The position numbers were made by a program, and so were the translations under genes. Shown here piece by piece: positions 1 through 8,600 of a DNA stretch of 55,591 nucleotides. The notes under the pieces were generated by a model, which made no database searches, was not told where the DNA came from, and worked only from the letters and a program-made list of their open reading frames with translations. Source of the DNA: Planctomycetaceae bacterium (GTDB taxonomy: Bacteria; Planctomycetota; Planctomycetia; Pirellulales; UBA1268). How positions within the stretch are numbered: the first letter of the stretch is position 1; the number at the start of each line of letters is the position of its first letter. Where the stretch lies: the NCBI GenBank assembly GCA_947453375.1, contig CANGGT010000004.1:1-55591 (forward strand), in the 5' to 3' direction.

Positions 1-2
1 AA

Positions 3-644
3 ATCGCCGCCGCCGTCACCGCCTTCGGTGGCGAAGCGATCATGACCTCCGAATCCGCCCCCAGCGGCACCGCCCGGATCGTCGAAGCCCTCGGCACCCT
101 CGGCAGCGCCGACGTGATCGTGAACGTGCAGGGCGACGAGCCGGAAATCTCCGCAACCGCCATCGATGCCGCCATCGACCTCCTCCACCGCTGCCCCTCC
201 GCCGGCATCGCCACGCTCGTGACGCCCATCCGCTCGATCGACCTCCTCGACGACCCCTCCGCCGTCAAAGCCGAGCTGACCCCATGGCGCGAGCCGGGCA
301 CACACGGCTCCTGGCTCCCCGGCCCGCAATGCGCAACCGCTTGGCGGGCGATCACGTTCAGCCGCTCCCGCCTGCCCGCGGCCCGCGAATGGAACGAGAA
401 GCTCTTGGCTGCCACCCCGCCGCTGTGGTGGCAGCATGTCGGCCTCTACGCCTACAGGCGGAGCGTCCTCGAAAGCTGGGATGCGCTCCCCGAGTCGCGC
501 CTCGCTGCACTCGAAAGCCTCGAGCAACTGCGGCCGCTCGAAGCCGGCATCCCGATCGCCGCCTACGCGATCGACCATGCCGCCAAGGGGATCGATACGC
601 CGCGCGACTACGCCGCCTTCGTGGAACGCTGCCGGCGCGGGTAG
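3..644 (+). CDS. kdsB: 3-deoxy-manno-octulosonate cytidylyltransferase, 5' truncated
   Basis: Activates Kdo with CTP to give CMP-Kdo for lipid A-core synthesis in the cytoplasm. The reading frame is open from the window edge, so the N-terminus with the nucleotide-binding loop is missing. Visible family features are the segment IMTSESAPSGTARIVEA (MTSpdhpSGTdRiaE in the family), VNVQGDEPEI with the metal-binding Asp, a FSRSRLP segment equivalent to YFSRspIP, and HVGLYAYRR. The stretch between VKAEL and AITFSRS is about 20 residues longer than in well-known KdsB proteins and contains TPWREPGTHGSWLPG. The stop codon lies only 3 bp from the stop of the convergent stress protein gene. The presence of kdsB supports a Kdo-containing LPS. 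Confidence 0.93.
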   Translation: MAAAVTAFGGEAIMTSESAPSGTARIVEALGTLGSADVIVNVQGDEPEISATAIDAAIDLLHRCPSAGIATLVTPIRSIDLLDDPSAVKAELTPWREPGTHGSWLPGPQCATAWRAITFSRSRLPAAREWNEKLLAATPPLWWQHVGLYAYRRSVLESWDALPESRLAALESLEQLRPLEAGIPIAAYAIDHAAKGIDTPRDYAAFVERCRRG

Positions 645-647
645 CCG

Positions 648-1541
648 TCAGCCCTTCTCGACCGGCACGAGCAACACGCTCGACGGCACGCCCGTGAGGA
701 CCGCTTCGGAGGTGCTCCCCAGGAGCCAACGTGTGACCGCGTCGGACGGGGTGCGGCCGAGGATGACGAGATTGTCGCCATGATCGCGGACATGGGCCCG
801 GATCTGGTCGCCCGGATTCCCCTGGGCCACGATCGGGGCCTTCTCACCGAACGCCGCCGGCAACTGCTTCTGAAAGCCATCGAGGGCCTTCGAGAGCGTG
901 CCGACTTCGTCGTCGTGCTCCTGCTGCCAGGCCGATGCGATCGCCTCCGACTGCGGATCACGCACCTTCTTCTCGAGCCACGACGGCAGCGGGCCAGCAA
1001 GGAGCGACTCCGCCACGCCGATCACTTCCCCCTTCGTGTCGGCCGGCCAGCGGAGCATGCTCACGACCGCGGAGACGGCCGGGGCACTGGCGGCGAGATG
1101 GCAGGCGATCGGCCGGATCGGCTCGCCGGCAGCCGGCGCGTTGCGAACGACGAGCACCGGCAGCGTCGAGCCATGGACCACCGCGCGCGAAACGCTCCCG
1201 AGGAGGAAGCGCTCGAGCGACGTGGTGTTGCTCGCGCCGACGACGACGAGATTGGCCTTCCAGCCGATCGCCGCTTCGAGGATCCCCGCCGCCGCCGACT
1301 TCGTGCTCACGATCGCCTCGACGGGGCGCGTGAACGGCTGCGGGAGCCGGGCCTCGGCCTCGTCGAAGAGCGCCTTGCTCGCCCCCTCGACGAGCGTCTG
1401 TCCCCAGGGGACACGGCGCTGGAGCTCCGCAGGGGAAAAGTAGACCGCCACCTCGTCGGCACGCGGGTCGATGAGCCGGCCAACGAGGGAGACGGCTTCC
1501 AGCGAGGAGGGCGACCCGTCGACACCGATGAGGATCTTCAT
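648..1541 (-). CDS. Universal stress protein with two Usp domains
   Basis: A 297-residue tandem UspA protein. Domain 1 begins MKILIGVDGSPSSLEAV and ends with a nucleotide-loop pattern (GASNTTSLERFLLGSVS, the G-2X-G-9X-G(S/T) region in relaxed form) before LPVLVVRN. Domain 2 repeats this as LGRTPSDAVTRWLLGSTSEAV followed by SVLLVPVEKG. Such proteins bind ATP or act as stress-responsive regulators in the cytoplasm; the exact role cannot be read from sequence. The ATG at 1541 was chosen because it starts exactly at the first beta strand and has a GGAG about 8 bases upstream. The open frame extends 24 codons further but lacks similarity there. The gene is convergent with kdsB, with no room for a terminator. 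Confidence 0.9.
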   Translation of the reverse strand: MKILIGVDGSPSSLEAVSLVGRLIDPRADEVAVYFSPAELQRRVPWGQTLVEGASKALFDEAEARLPQPFTRPVEAIVSTKSAAAGILEAAIGWKANLVVVGASNTTSLERFLLGSVSRAVVHGSTLPVLVVRNAPAAGEPIRPIACHLAASAPAVSAVVSMLRWPADTKGEVIGVAESLLAGPLPSWLEKKVRDPQSEAIASAWQQEHDDEVGTLSKALDGFQKQLPAAFGEKAPIVAQGNPGDQIRAHVRDHGDNLVILGRTPSDAVTRWLLGSTSEAVLTGVPSSVLLVPVEKG

Positions 1542-1651
1542 GACTGGCTCCGACTGCCGGAAAGGCACGGTTGCAAAAGGAAACGGGGCGCGACAACGTT
1601 CCCCAGGAATCATCTTACCCCAGAATCGATCCCCTCCACCCCGGCAGCCGA

Positions 1652-2716
1652 TCAGGCAATCGTGACTTTCGACGCCTCCCCAGGCACCTCGCGGACCAGC
1701 CGCGGCACGCCGTAGCCGGAGAGCTTTTGCCTGAGGCTATCGATGAGCCCGACGGCTTTTTCTTCCGGGACGTCGAAGTGGGCCGTGCCGACGACCCGAT
1801 CGGGGAGGTGGAGATAGTAGGGGAGAACACCGATGGCGAGGAGCCGCTCGGAGAGCCCGAGGAGGACCGGGAGCGTGTCGTTGACCCCAGCGAGGAGGAC
1901 CGCCTGATTGAGGAGGATCGCCCGGGACGAGGCCAAGTCGCGGACGGCTGCAGCCTGATCGGGGCCGAGTTCCGCCGGATGGTTGGCATGGATGACGATC
2001 ACGGCCGGATGGGGGAGATCGGCGAGCAGGGCCACGAGCCGCCGCGTTACCCGCGACGGGAGGACGACCGGCAGACGCGTGTGAATCCGGATCCGGGTCA
2101 CGGTGGAGATGGCGACGAGCTGGCCGAGAAGGTCGGTAAGGCGGTCGTCGTCGAGGAGGAGCGGATCGCCGCCGGAAAGGATCACCTCGCGGATCGAAGG
2201 ATCGGCCGCGATCGCAGCCAGCGCCGCGGCCGTACCGGCCGACGAGACCCCGTGGCCGGCGTACGGGAACTCGCGACGGAAGCAGTAGCGGCAGTGGACG
2301 GCGCAGGCGCCGGTGGCCAAGAGGAGCGCCCGGCCGTCGTACTTCTTCACCAAGCCAGGGGCTGCAAGCGCCGCGGCTTCCTCGAGCGGATCGGCCACCC
2401 AGCCGGGAGGGGAGACAAGCTCCACCCCGAGCGGGAGGACCTGGCGGAGGAGGGGATCGTGGGGATCGCCCGCTGCCATGCGCTCGAGAAACGGACGGGG
2501 GACAAGGAGGGGGAAGCCACCGGCAGCCCGGCGGGCCTCCGCGGCGACGGTGGCATCGAGCCCGAGGAGCCGGCAAAGCTCGCCCGGATCGCGGACGGCC
2601 TCGGCGAGCTCCACCTGCCAGCGTTCCCGCGGCGCCCCCCGCTCGCGGCGCCCCTCGGCGCTCGGGCCGGCCCCGGGGGCCGAGACCGGCTCGGGCTGCG
2701 TCGAATCGAGCGTCAT
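1652..2716 (-). CDS. epmB: EF-P lysine 2,3-aminomutase, radical SAM
   Basis: Radical SAM/PLP enzyme that isomerises (R)-alpha-lysine to beta-lysine for modification of elongation factor P. The cluster motif CAVHCRYCF (CxxxCxxC) follows KKYDGRALLLATGA. The SAM-binding GGDPLLL and C-terminal PGEASKVTIA, where the Lys should carry PLP, are also present. At 354 residues from the ATG at 2716 it matches EpmB rather than the longer clostridial lysine aminomutases, which have an extra C-terminal region. The frame stays open to 2926, and an alternative ATG lies at 2800, so the start is uncertain. It is divergent from efp, its expected substrate gene, which strongly supports the call. No lysyl ligase (epmA) is seen in the window. 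Confidence 0.9.
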   Translation of the reverse strand: MTLDSTQPEPVSAPGAGPSAEGRRERGAPRERWQVELAEAVRDPGELCRLLGLDATVAAEARRAAGGFPLLVPRPFLERMAAGDPHDPLLRQVLPLGVELVSPPGWVADPLEEAAALAAPGLVKKYDGRALLLATGACAVHCRYCFRREFPYAGHGVSSAGTAAALAAIAADPSIREVILSGGDPLLLDDDRLTDLLGQLVAISTVTRIRIHTRLPVVLPSRVTRRLVALLADLPHPAVIVIHANHPAELGPDQAAAVRDLASSRAILLNQAVLLAGVNDTLPVLLGLSERLLAIGVLPYYLHLPDRVVGTAHFDVPEEKAVGLIDSLRQKLSGYGVPRLVREVPGEASKVTIA

Positions 2717-2962
2717 GGGGGGGCGAATTGCCGGGGGCAGGGCGGGGCACGGGCCAATCGGGAGCCGCCGCACTCCCGCGGCGGCTGCGGACGTTGACAT
2801 CCGGCACGGCTGCGGCCACCCTTGACGGTCTTCCGCAGAGCCCCGGAGAGCCTTTGAAGGATACGACCGGCTGCCCGGAAAGGGAACGCCCGGCGGCCGG
2901 GCGGTCCGGAGCGTACGTTCAGGCACCCCGTTTTACGATCAACGTCCAGGAGCATCGAAGCA

Positions 2963-3532
2963 GTGGCAGGCTACAACACGAGCGAGTTCAAGAAGGGGCT
3001 CAAGGTCCAGATCGACGGGGACCCCTACCTGATGATCGAGTGCAATTTCGTGAAGCCGGGGAAGGGGCAGGCGCTCTACAAGTGCAAGCTCCGCAACCTC
3101 CTCCGCGGCACGGTGCTCGACCGGACCTACAAGAGCGGCGACTCGCTCGATGCCGCCGACATCGCCACCATCGAGGCACAGTTCCTCTACAAGCAGGGGG
3201 AGCAGTTCGTGTTCATGGACAACAGCAGCTATGAGCAGTACGAGCTGACGAAGGAGCAGGTCGACGACTCCTGGAAGTGGATCAAAGAGGGCACCGTCTG
3301 TTCGATGCTCCTCTACAACGGCAACCCGATCTCGATGGAGCCGCCGAACCACATGATTCTCAAAGTCGCGTACGCTGAACCGGCCATGCGCGGCAACACG
3401 GCGACCAACCTCACCAAGCCCGTGAAGCTCGAGACCGGCGCCGACGTGGTCGTGCCGGCCTTCATCGAGCAGGACGACATGATCAAGATCGACACCCGAA
3501 CCGGCGACTACCTGGAGCGGGTGCAGAAATAA
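2963..3532 (+). CDS. efp: Translation elongation factor P
   Basis: A 189-residue EF-P that relieves ribosome stalling at polyproline stretches. The N-terminal KOW-like domain contains FVKPGKGQAL, placing the modifiable lysine at residue 34 exactly as in the E. coli protein. The central OB domain and the C-terminal IKIDTRTGDYLERVQK signature are intact. Translation starts at GTG 2963, preceded by AGGAG about 10 bases upstream. The next gene upstream, in the opposite direction, encodes the beta-lysine forming EpmB, so Lys34 is probably beta-lysylated. The 246 bp between the two starts should hold both promoters. A large inverted repeat and a terminator hairpin follow the gene. Confidence 0.97.
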   Translation: MAGYNTSEFKKGLKVQIDGDPYLMIECNFVKPGKGQALYKCKLRNLLRGTVLDRTYKSGDSLDAADIATIEAQFLYKQGEQFVFMDNSSYEQYELTKEQVDDSWKWIKEGTVCSMLLYNGNPISMEPPNHMILKVAYAEPAMRGNTATNLTKPVKLETGADVVVPAFIEQDDMIKIDTRTGDYLERVQK

Positions 3533-3551
3533 GGGCTTCGGAGCGGCCGCC

Positions 3552-3652
3552 GGGAAAAAGGTGCCAGCCACCATTTGCCGGTCGCCGCAGGCGACACGGC
3601 CCCGGCCAAAGGCCGGGGTCTCGAGACAAATGGTGGCTGGCACCTTTTTCCC
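3552..3652. repeat. Perfect 26-bp inverted repeat with two inner hairpins (REP/MITE-like)
   Basis: The arms at 3552-3577 and 3627-3652 are exact reverse complements, with the core GGTGCCAGCCACCATTTG. The 49 bases between them hold two more hairpins: GTCGCC-GCA-GGCGAC at 3581-3595, and CCCCGGCC-AAA-GGCCGGGG at 3600-3618. The whole can fold as a three-way or cruciform structure. The outer arms end in GGGAAAAA and TTTTTCCC, so on either strand the stem runs into a short T tract. No second copy of the core was noticed elsewhere in the window. It may be a member of a dispersed repeat family, possibly mobilised by a REP-type transposase, but no transposase is nearby. Confidence 0.9.
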
Positions 3653-3730
3653 TCCCGGAGCGAACGTCCGGCGACGGGGCACGGTCAGCCCCGAGCGGGT
3701 GCCAACGCGAGAAGCAAGCGAAACGACAAC

Positions 3731-3765
3731 GGCCCGCCGGAATCCCCGGCGGGCCGCTTCGTTTT
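3731..3765. terminator. Hairpin terminator between efp and the DUF1598 gene
   Basis: GGCCCGCCGG (3731-3740) pairs exactly with CCGGCGGGCC (3746-3755) across a 5-base loop. It is followed by GCTTCGTTTT on the plus strand. The two flanking genes converge here, so the stem may end transcription from both sides; the T-rich tail favours the plus direction. Confidence 0.7.
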
Positions 3766-3788
3766 CATGAACCTGAAGGAACGATCGC

Positions 3789-5357
3789 TCAGTCCCACCA
3801 CCACTGGCCGGCGGGGAGGTCGAGCTTCTCGCCACGGGCCGAGGCGATCGTGCCCTCTTCGTCGCCGAGGATGTTCGACGGATCGAGGGCCATCTTCGGC
3901 TGGACGGTCACGCCACCACCGATCGGGGTGACGAGGCGGTTGCCACGCTGGATGGCGTTGATCGCCGGCTGGACTTCGGTCGGAGCGACGAGCCGCTCGA
4001 TCGTGCACACCGACTCGTCGCGGAGGCTCTCGGCGCCCCAGGCAGCCCGACCGTAGGCGTCGTGCTCCTGCATCCAGGCAGCCACGATCGAGAGGTCGAT
4101 GAGGTTGCGGAGCTGGGCGTAGACCGGGTTGCGGGCGGCGATTTCGGGGTACTTCCGGGTGAACGTCTCGGTGAACGTCTTGCTCGCCCGGTCGGGCCGG
4201 TCGGCCGACATCCGCTGGCCGTTGGGGAGGACGACCTCGTCGGCACCGACGAGCTTCACACCCCGACCGACGAGCTCGATGCCGAGATCGTCGTCGGTGG
4301 CCCGGACGCACTGGTAGTCGGGGGTGAAGTACCAGCGCTGGAGGGCGTTGGTGGCGACGCCGGAATTGGCGTTGAGATCGACCCACGACTTCATGTTCCG
4401 AGCCGGGACGCGTTCGAGGCCGATGCCGATGAGCTTCATCCGGTAGTCAGCCTCGACCATCACCTGGGCGAAGTGCGTCATGGGGCTGACGCCGTCGACG
4501 CGGACGTCTTGCGGTCCGAGGGCCTGCGACATCCCCATCACGAGCTCTTCGGGGCTAGCCTTGGGATTGATGCGGCCGACGCTCTTGATGAACGCCTGGA
4601 GCTGAGCGAGCCCTTCCTGACGCGGATCGATCGAGCAGCCGATCGTGGCGCTCGTCGGCTCGCCCGGCTCAAAGACGCGGATCGCGGCGACGAGATCCTC
4701 GAGGAGGACCGTCGGGCTGCCCGACTCGATCCCCACGACGCGGCCGGTGGCGTCGGTGATCCAGCCCTCGGCCGGGCCGGCGATGACGACTTCACCCGGC
4801 TTGCCATCCTCGGCCGGATAGACGAACACGTACTGCACGCGGGTGAGGCCGGCGAGCCGGGCGACATCGTCGCCGACGTCGCGGCCTTCGGCGGCGGCCC
4901 GGGCCACCTCGGCCTCCAGCCGCGACAGCGCCACCTTGCGGAACGTCGAACGCTTGCGAATGTCGCCGGGCAGTTCGGCGTAGGCCGCGACACGCCGCTG
5001 GCGGGAGAGCCCCGCATCGGGGACGAAGTGCGTCCGGAGCACGCCCTGGGCGTCGATGACGACCCCAGCGGCGCCGGCGGCACTGCCAAGACCGCCACCC
5101 TGGCCGCCACCGCCCATGCCGCCACCGCCCATGCCACCGCCACCCATGCCACCGCCACCCATACCACCGCCACCCTGGCCACCGCCCATGCCACCACCGC
5201 CCATACCGCCGCCACCCATACCACCGCCACCGATGCCACCCTGGGCATGGGCGAATCCGGTGGGCGCGACTGCCACGGCGAGGGCCACGATCGCCGTCGA
5301 CAACAGCGAGGTGAAACGGTGCACGAGGGTCATCCGGTCAGCGAGGGGCTTGAACAT
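3789..5357 (-). CDS. Secreted DUF1598 domain protein with Gly-Met repeat region
   Basis: A 522-residue protein from ATG 5357 (a second in-frame ATG lies at 5333). It begins with a signal peptide whose hydrophobic core TAIVALAVAVA is followed by GFAHAQ, so it is probably exported. Next comes a low-complexity block of GGGGM repeats, then a long soluble part. The segment from RKVALSRLEAEVARA to TIGCSIDPRQEGLAQ, including YVFVYPAEDGKPGEVVIAGP, matches my memory of DUF1598, a domain known mainly from planctomycetes with no assigned activity. The rest, for example VMVEADYRMKLIGIGLE, looks like the conserved C-terminal half of that family. It is a single gene, transcribed toward the shared terminator. 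Function unknown; a periplasmic or cell-surface role is inferred from the signal peptide. Confidence 0.8.
   Translation of the reverse strand: MFKPLADRMTLVHRFTSLLSTAIVALAVAVAPTGFAHAQGGIGGGGMGGGGMGGGGMGGGQGGGGMGGGGMGGGGMGGGGMGGGGQGGGLGSAAGAAGVVIDAQGVLRTHFVPDAGLSRQRRVAAYAELPGDIRKRSTFRKVALSRLEAEVARAAAEGRDVGDDVARLAGLTRVQYVFVYPAEDGKPGEVVIAGPAEGWITDATGRVVGIESGSPTVLLEDLVAAIRVFEPGEPTSATIGCSIDPRQEGLAQLQAFIKSVGRINPKASPEELVMGMSQALGPQDVRVDGVSPMTHFAQVMVEADYRMKLIGIGLERVPARNMKSWVDLNANSGVATNALQRWYFTPDYQCVRATDDDLGIELVGRGVKLVGADEVVLPNGQRMSADRPDRASKTFTETFTRKYPEIAARNPVYAQLRNLIDLSIVAAWMQEHDAYGRAAWGAESLRDESVCTIERLVAPTEVQPAINAIQRGNRLVTPIGGGVTVQPKMALDPSNILGDEEGTIASARGEKLDLPAGQWWWD
5090..5245. repeat. Tandem glycine/methionine-coding repeats
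   Basis: Reiterated CCACCGCCACCCAT-type units, read on the minus strand as GGTGGCGGTGGTATG, encode about ten GGGGM or GGQGG units just after the signal peptide of the DUF1598 protein. The copies differ at a few bases, which suggests an expanding and slowly diverging microsatellite-like array. Confidence 0.85.
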
Positions 5358-5675
5358 GGGCGTACCCGGCGAAAGAGGAACGGTCTGCCGACGCTTGATT
5401 CCCGCAGGGCTCCGGAAACCGGAACCCTCTTGGCAGGGTAGCCCCGGTGGAGGCTGGCGGCAATCGAGCGGCCGACGTGCAGGGAGCCTCCGCGTCGGCG
5501 GATCGGCCCCAGCGTCTCTCCTCTCTTCGGCCCGGAGACGACAGCGGCTTTGAGGGGCTTGAGTGAGCAGGGGGGCGATTGTGCGGTTTTCTCGCCCCCA
5601 ACGTGCACCGGGAAGGGGTCGTGCCGGTTGTGGGGGCAACGGCGCGGCGATGGCTCCGGGATCGACCAGCCTGAG
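5358..5675. other. Intergenic region between dnaE and the DUF1598 gene
   Basis: 318 bases with no convincing gene. It should hold the 3' end of the dnaE transcript and the promoter of the DUF1598 gene. An imperfect stem can form between GCCCCCAAC near 5594 and GTTGTGGGGGC near 5629, but it lacks a T tract in the dnaE direction. No clear -35/-10 pair was found. Confidence 0.5.
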
Positions 5676-8600
5676 TCACCCCGCCCGGGCAGGAGACCCC
5701 TTTCCGGAGAACCGGCGCCCATCCCCCCGGCCGGAATCGTCGCGGCTGCGGCTGCCACCGGTGCGGGGGATCGAAATCCCCGCCCGGATCATGCCGGGGC
5801 CGAGGAGGCCCGAGACCTCCGCCTGGAATTGAGGCGTCCAGGCGACGGCGTGGCGATCGGCCTCCATGAGGACGCGGCGGCCGTCGGCGAGATCGAGGAC
5901 CAGCCGCAGCGGCACGCTCCCCGGATGGCGGCGGAGGATCTCCGCGAGCCGGTCGAGCGTGGTGGAGTCGTGGCCGGGTTCGGCAAAACGGAGCGTGACG
6001 TGCTTGACCGGCTTCTGCCAGGCGTCGGCGAGGGGGACGATCTCGTTGACAATCAAGTTCGTCTCCTCGCTCCCAGCCCGGCGATCGATCGAACCGACGA
6101 CGAGGATCACCGCGTCGGCCTGGATCGCCTCACCGCAGCGGGCATAGTCCTCGGGCCAGCAGATCGAGCGGACGATGCCGTCCATGTCCTCGAGGTCGAA
6201 CATCCCGTAGCGGGTGTGGGTCGAACCGGGGCGCGGCTGCTTGGTGTTGGAGAGCTTGATGGCGGCCACCATCCCGCCGATCACCACCTCTCCCTTGGGG
6301 GGCACCGCAGCGAGGTCGGCAGTGCCGTGGGTGCAGATCGCGGCGAGGAGGTCGGCATACTCCGCCAGCGGATGGCTGTGGACGTAATAGCCGAGCACCT
6401 CCTTCTCGTACGACCGCATCTCCTTGTCGGAGAGGGGGGGCACTTCCGGCAGCCCCGGCGGCGGGGCGGTGGGAGCGGCGACGGCCGGGGCTTCGTCGAA
6501 GGCGTCGAAGAGGTTTTTCTGGCCACTCTTGCGATCGGCGGCGCGGGAGGCGCCGGCGGCGAGCGCCTTCTCGATGCCGGCCAGGAGCGCGGCCCGCTTC
6601 GCCCCCATGGAGCGATCGGGACAGAGCGAATCGAGGGCCCCGGCCTTGGCGAGGCTCTCGACGGCGGTCTTGTTGACGACGCTCGAGTCGAGACGGCCGC
6701 AGAAGTCGTCGAGGTCGCGGTAGGGGCCGGCCTTCTTCCGCTCGGCGTCGATCGCGGCGGAGGCCTGGCCGCCACAGCCCTTGATCGCGGAGAGCCCGAA
6801 GAGGATCCGCCCATCGGCGACGGTGAAGTCGGCGGCGGAATGGTTCACGTCGGGGGGGGCGACCTCGATCCCCATCCGCCGGCAATCCTCGACATGCTCG
6901 ACGAGCGCGTCCTTCTTCTTGAAGTTGCGGCCGGTGATGTCTCCGGAGAGGAGCGCCGCCATGAACTCCACCGCATGGTGCGTCTTGAGGTAGGCCGTCT
7001 GCCAGGCCAGCAGCGCGTAGGCGGTGGAGTGGCTCTTGTTGAAACCGTAGCCGGCAAACTTCTCGATCAGGCCGAATAGCTCCTGCCCTTCGGCCGATGC
7101 CAGCCCCTTCGCCTTCGCCCCGGCGACGAACTTCTCCCGGAAGGCGGCGATGATCTCGAGCTTCTTCTTACTGATCGCCTTGATGCAGGTGTAGGCGCTG
7201 GAGAGCTCGATGCCACCGAGGCGCTCGAGGATCCGCATCACCTGTTCCTGGTAGACCATCACGCCGTGCGTTTCCTCGAGCACTTCCTTCATCACCGGAT
7301 GGGCATACTCGGCCGGCTTGCGGCCGTGCTTGACGGCGACGTAGTCGTCGACCATGCCCCCCTCGAGCGGACCGGGGCGGTAGAGGGCGTTGACGGCGAC
7401 GATGTCACGGAAGTGGTCGGGCTTCATCCGCTGGAGGAGATCGCGGATGCCGCCGCTCTCGAGCTGGAAGATGCCCTTCGTCTCGCCCCGACACAACAGA
7501 TCGAACGTCGGCTGGTCTTCGAGCGGGAAGGCGAGCGGATCGGGGCGATTGCCGGTCGTCTCGGCGATGATGTCGATCGTCTTGGCGACGACGGTCAGGT
7601 AGCGGAGGCCGAGGAAGTCCATCTTCATCAGGCCGGCGCGTTCGACGTCCCCCATCGCCCACTGGGTGATGACTTCCTCCTTCCCCGTCACCCGCTGGAG
7701 CGGGACATATTCGACGAGGGGCCGGTCGGCGATCACCACCGCCGCGGCGTGGGTGCCGACGTTGCGGGCCAGCCCCTCGATCCGGCCGGCGAGATCGACG
7801 AGCTCCCGCACCTCGCCGTCGGATTCACAGGCGGCGGCGAGCTGGCTTCCCGGCGCCGAGGCCTCCTCGATCGAGATCCCGAGTTGATCGGGAACGAGGG
7901 CCACGATCGAATCGACCCGTGGGATCGCCAGCCCCATCGCCCGGCCGACGTCGCGGATCGCGGCCCGCGCGGCGAGCGTGCCGAAGGTGCCGATCTGGGC
8001 GACGTTCGCGGCCCCGTACCTCCGCTTCACATACTCGATGACCTCGCCGCGGCGCTCCTTGCAGAAATCGATATCGATATCGGGCGCCTCCTTGCGGTTG
8101 ACGTCGAGGAAGCGCTCGAAGAGGAGGTCGTATTCGAGCGGACAGACATGGGAGAGATAGAGCGCGTAGGCGACCAGCGCCCCGACGCCCGAGCCTCTGG
8201 CCGCCGCCGGGATGCCGAGATCGCGCGACTCGCGGACGAAGTCCCAAACGATGAGGAAGTAGCTCGAGAAGCCGAGCGTGTCGATGACGCCGAGTTCGCG
8301 GTCGAGCCGCTCCATGACCTGCGGGCTGAGGATCGGCTGGCCGTCCTCCCCGTCGATCCAGCGCTTCGCCATCCCGGCGTAGCGGGCATGGAGCCCTTCG
8401 AGGCAGAGGCGGCGCAGCTCCTGCGAGGCGGTCAGCCCGCTCGGAACGTCGAATCCGGGGAAGTGACGCTTGCCAAGCTCGAGCTCGATCGCGACGCTGT
8501 CGGCGATCTCCTGACTGCGGGCCACCGCCGCCTGAGTCACCTCCCCCGCCACGCCCCCGAAGGCGTTGTGCATCTCCTCGGGGCTCTTGAGGTAGAACTC

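Noticed and set aside
2794-2799. TTGACA as a -35 box for efp
   Set aside because: No -10-like hexamer lies 16-18 bases downstream, so the match alone is not enough.
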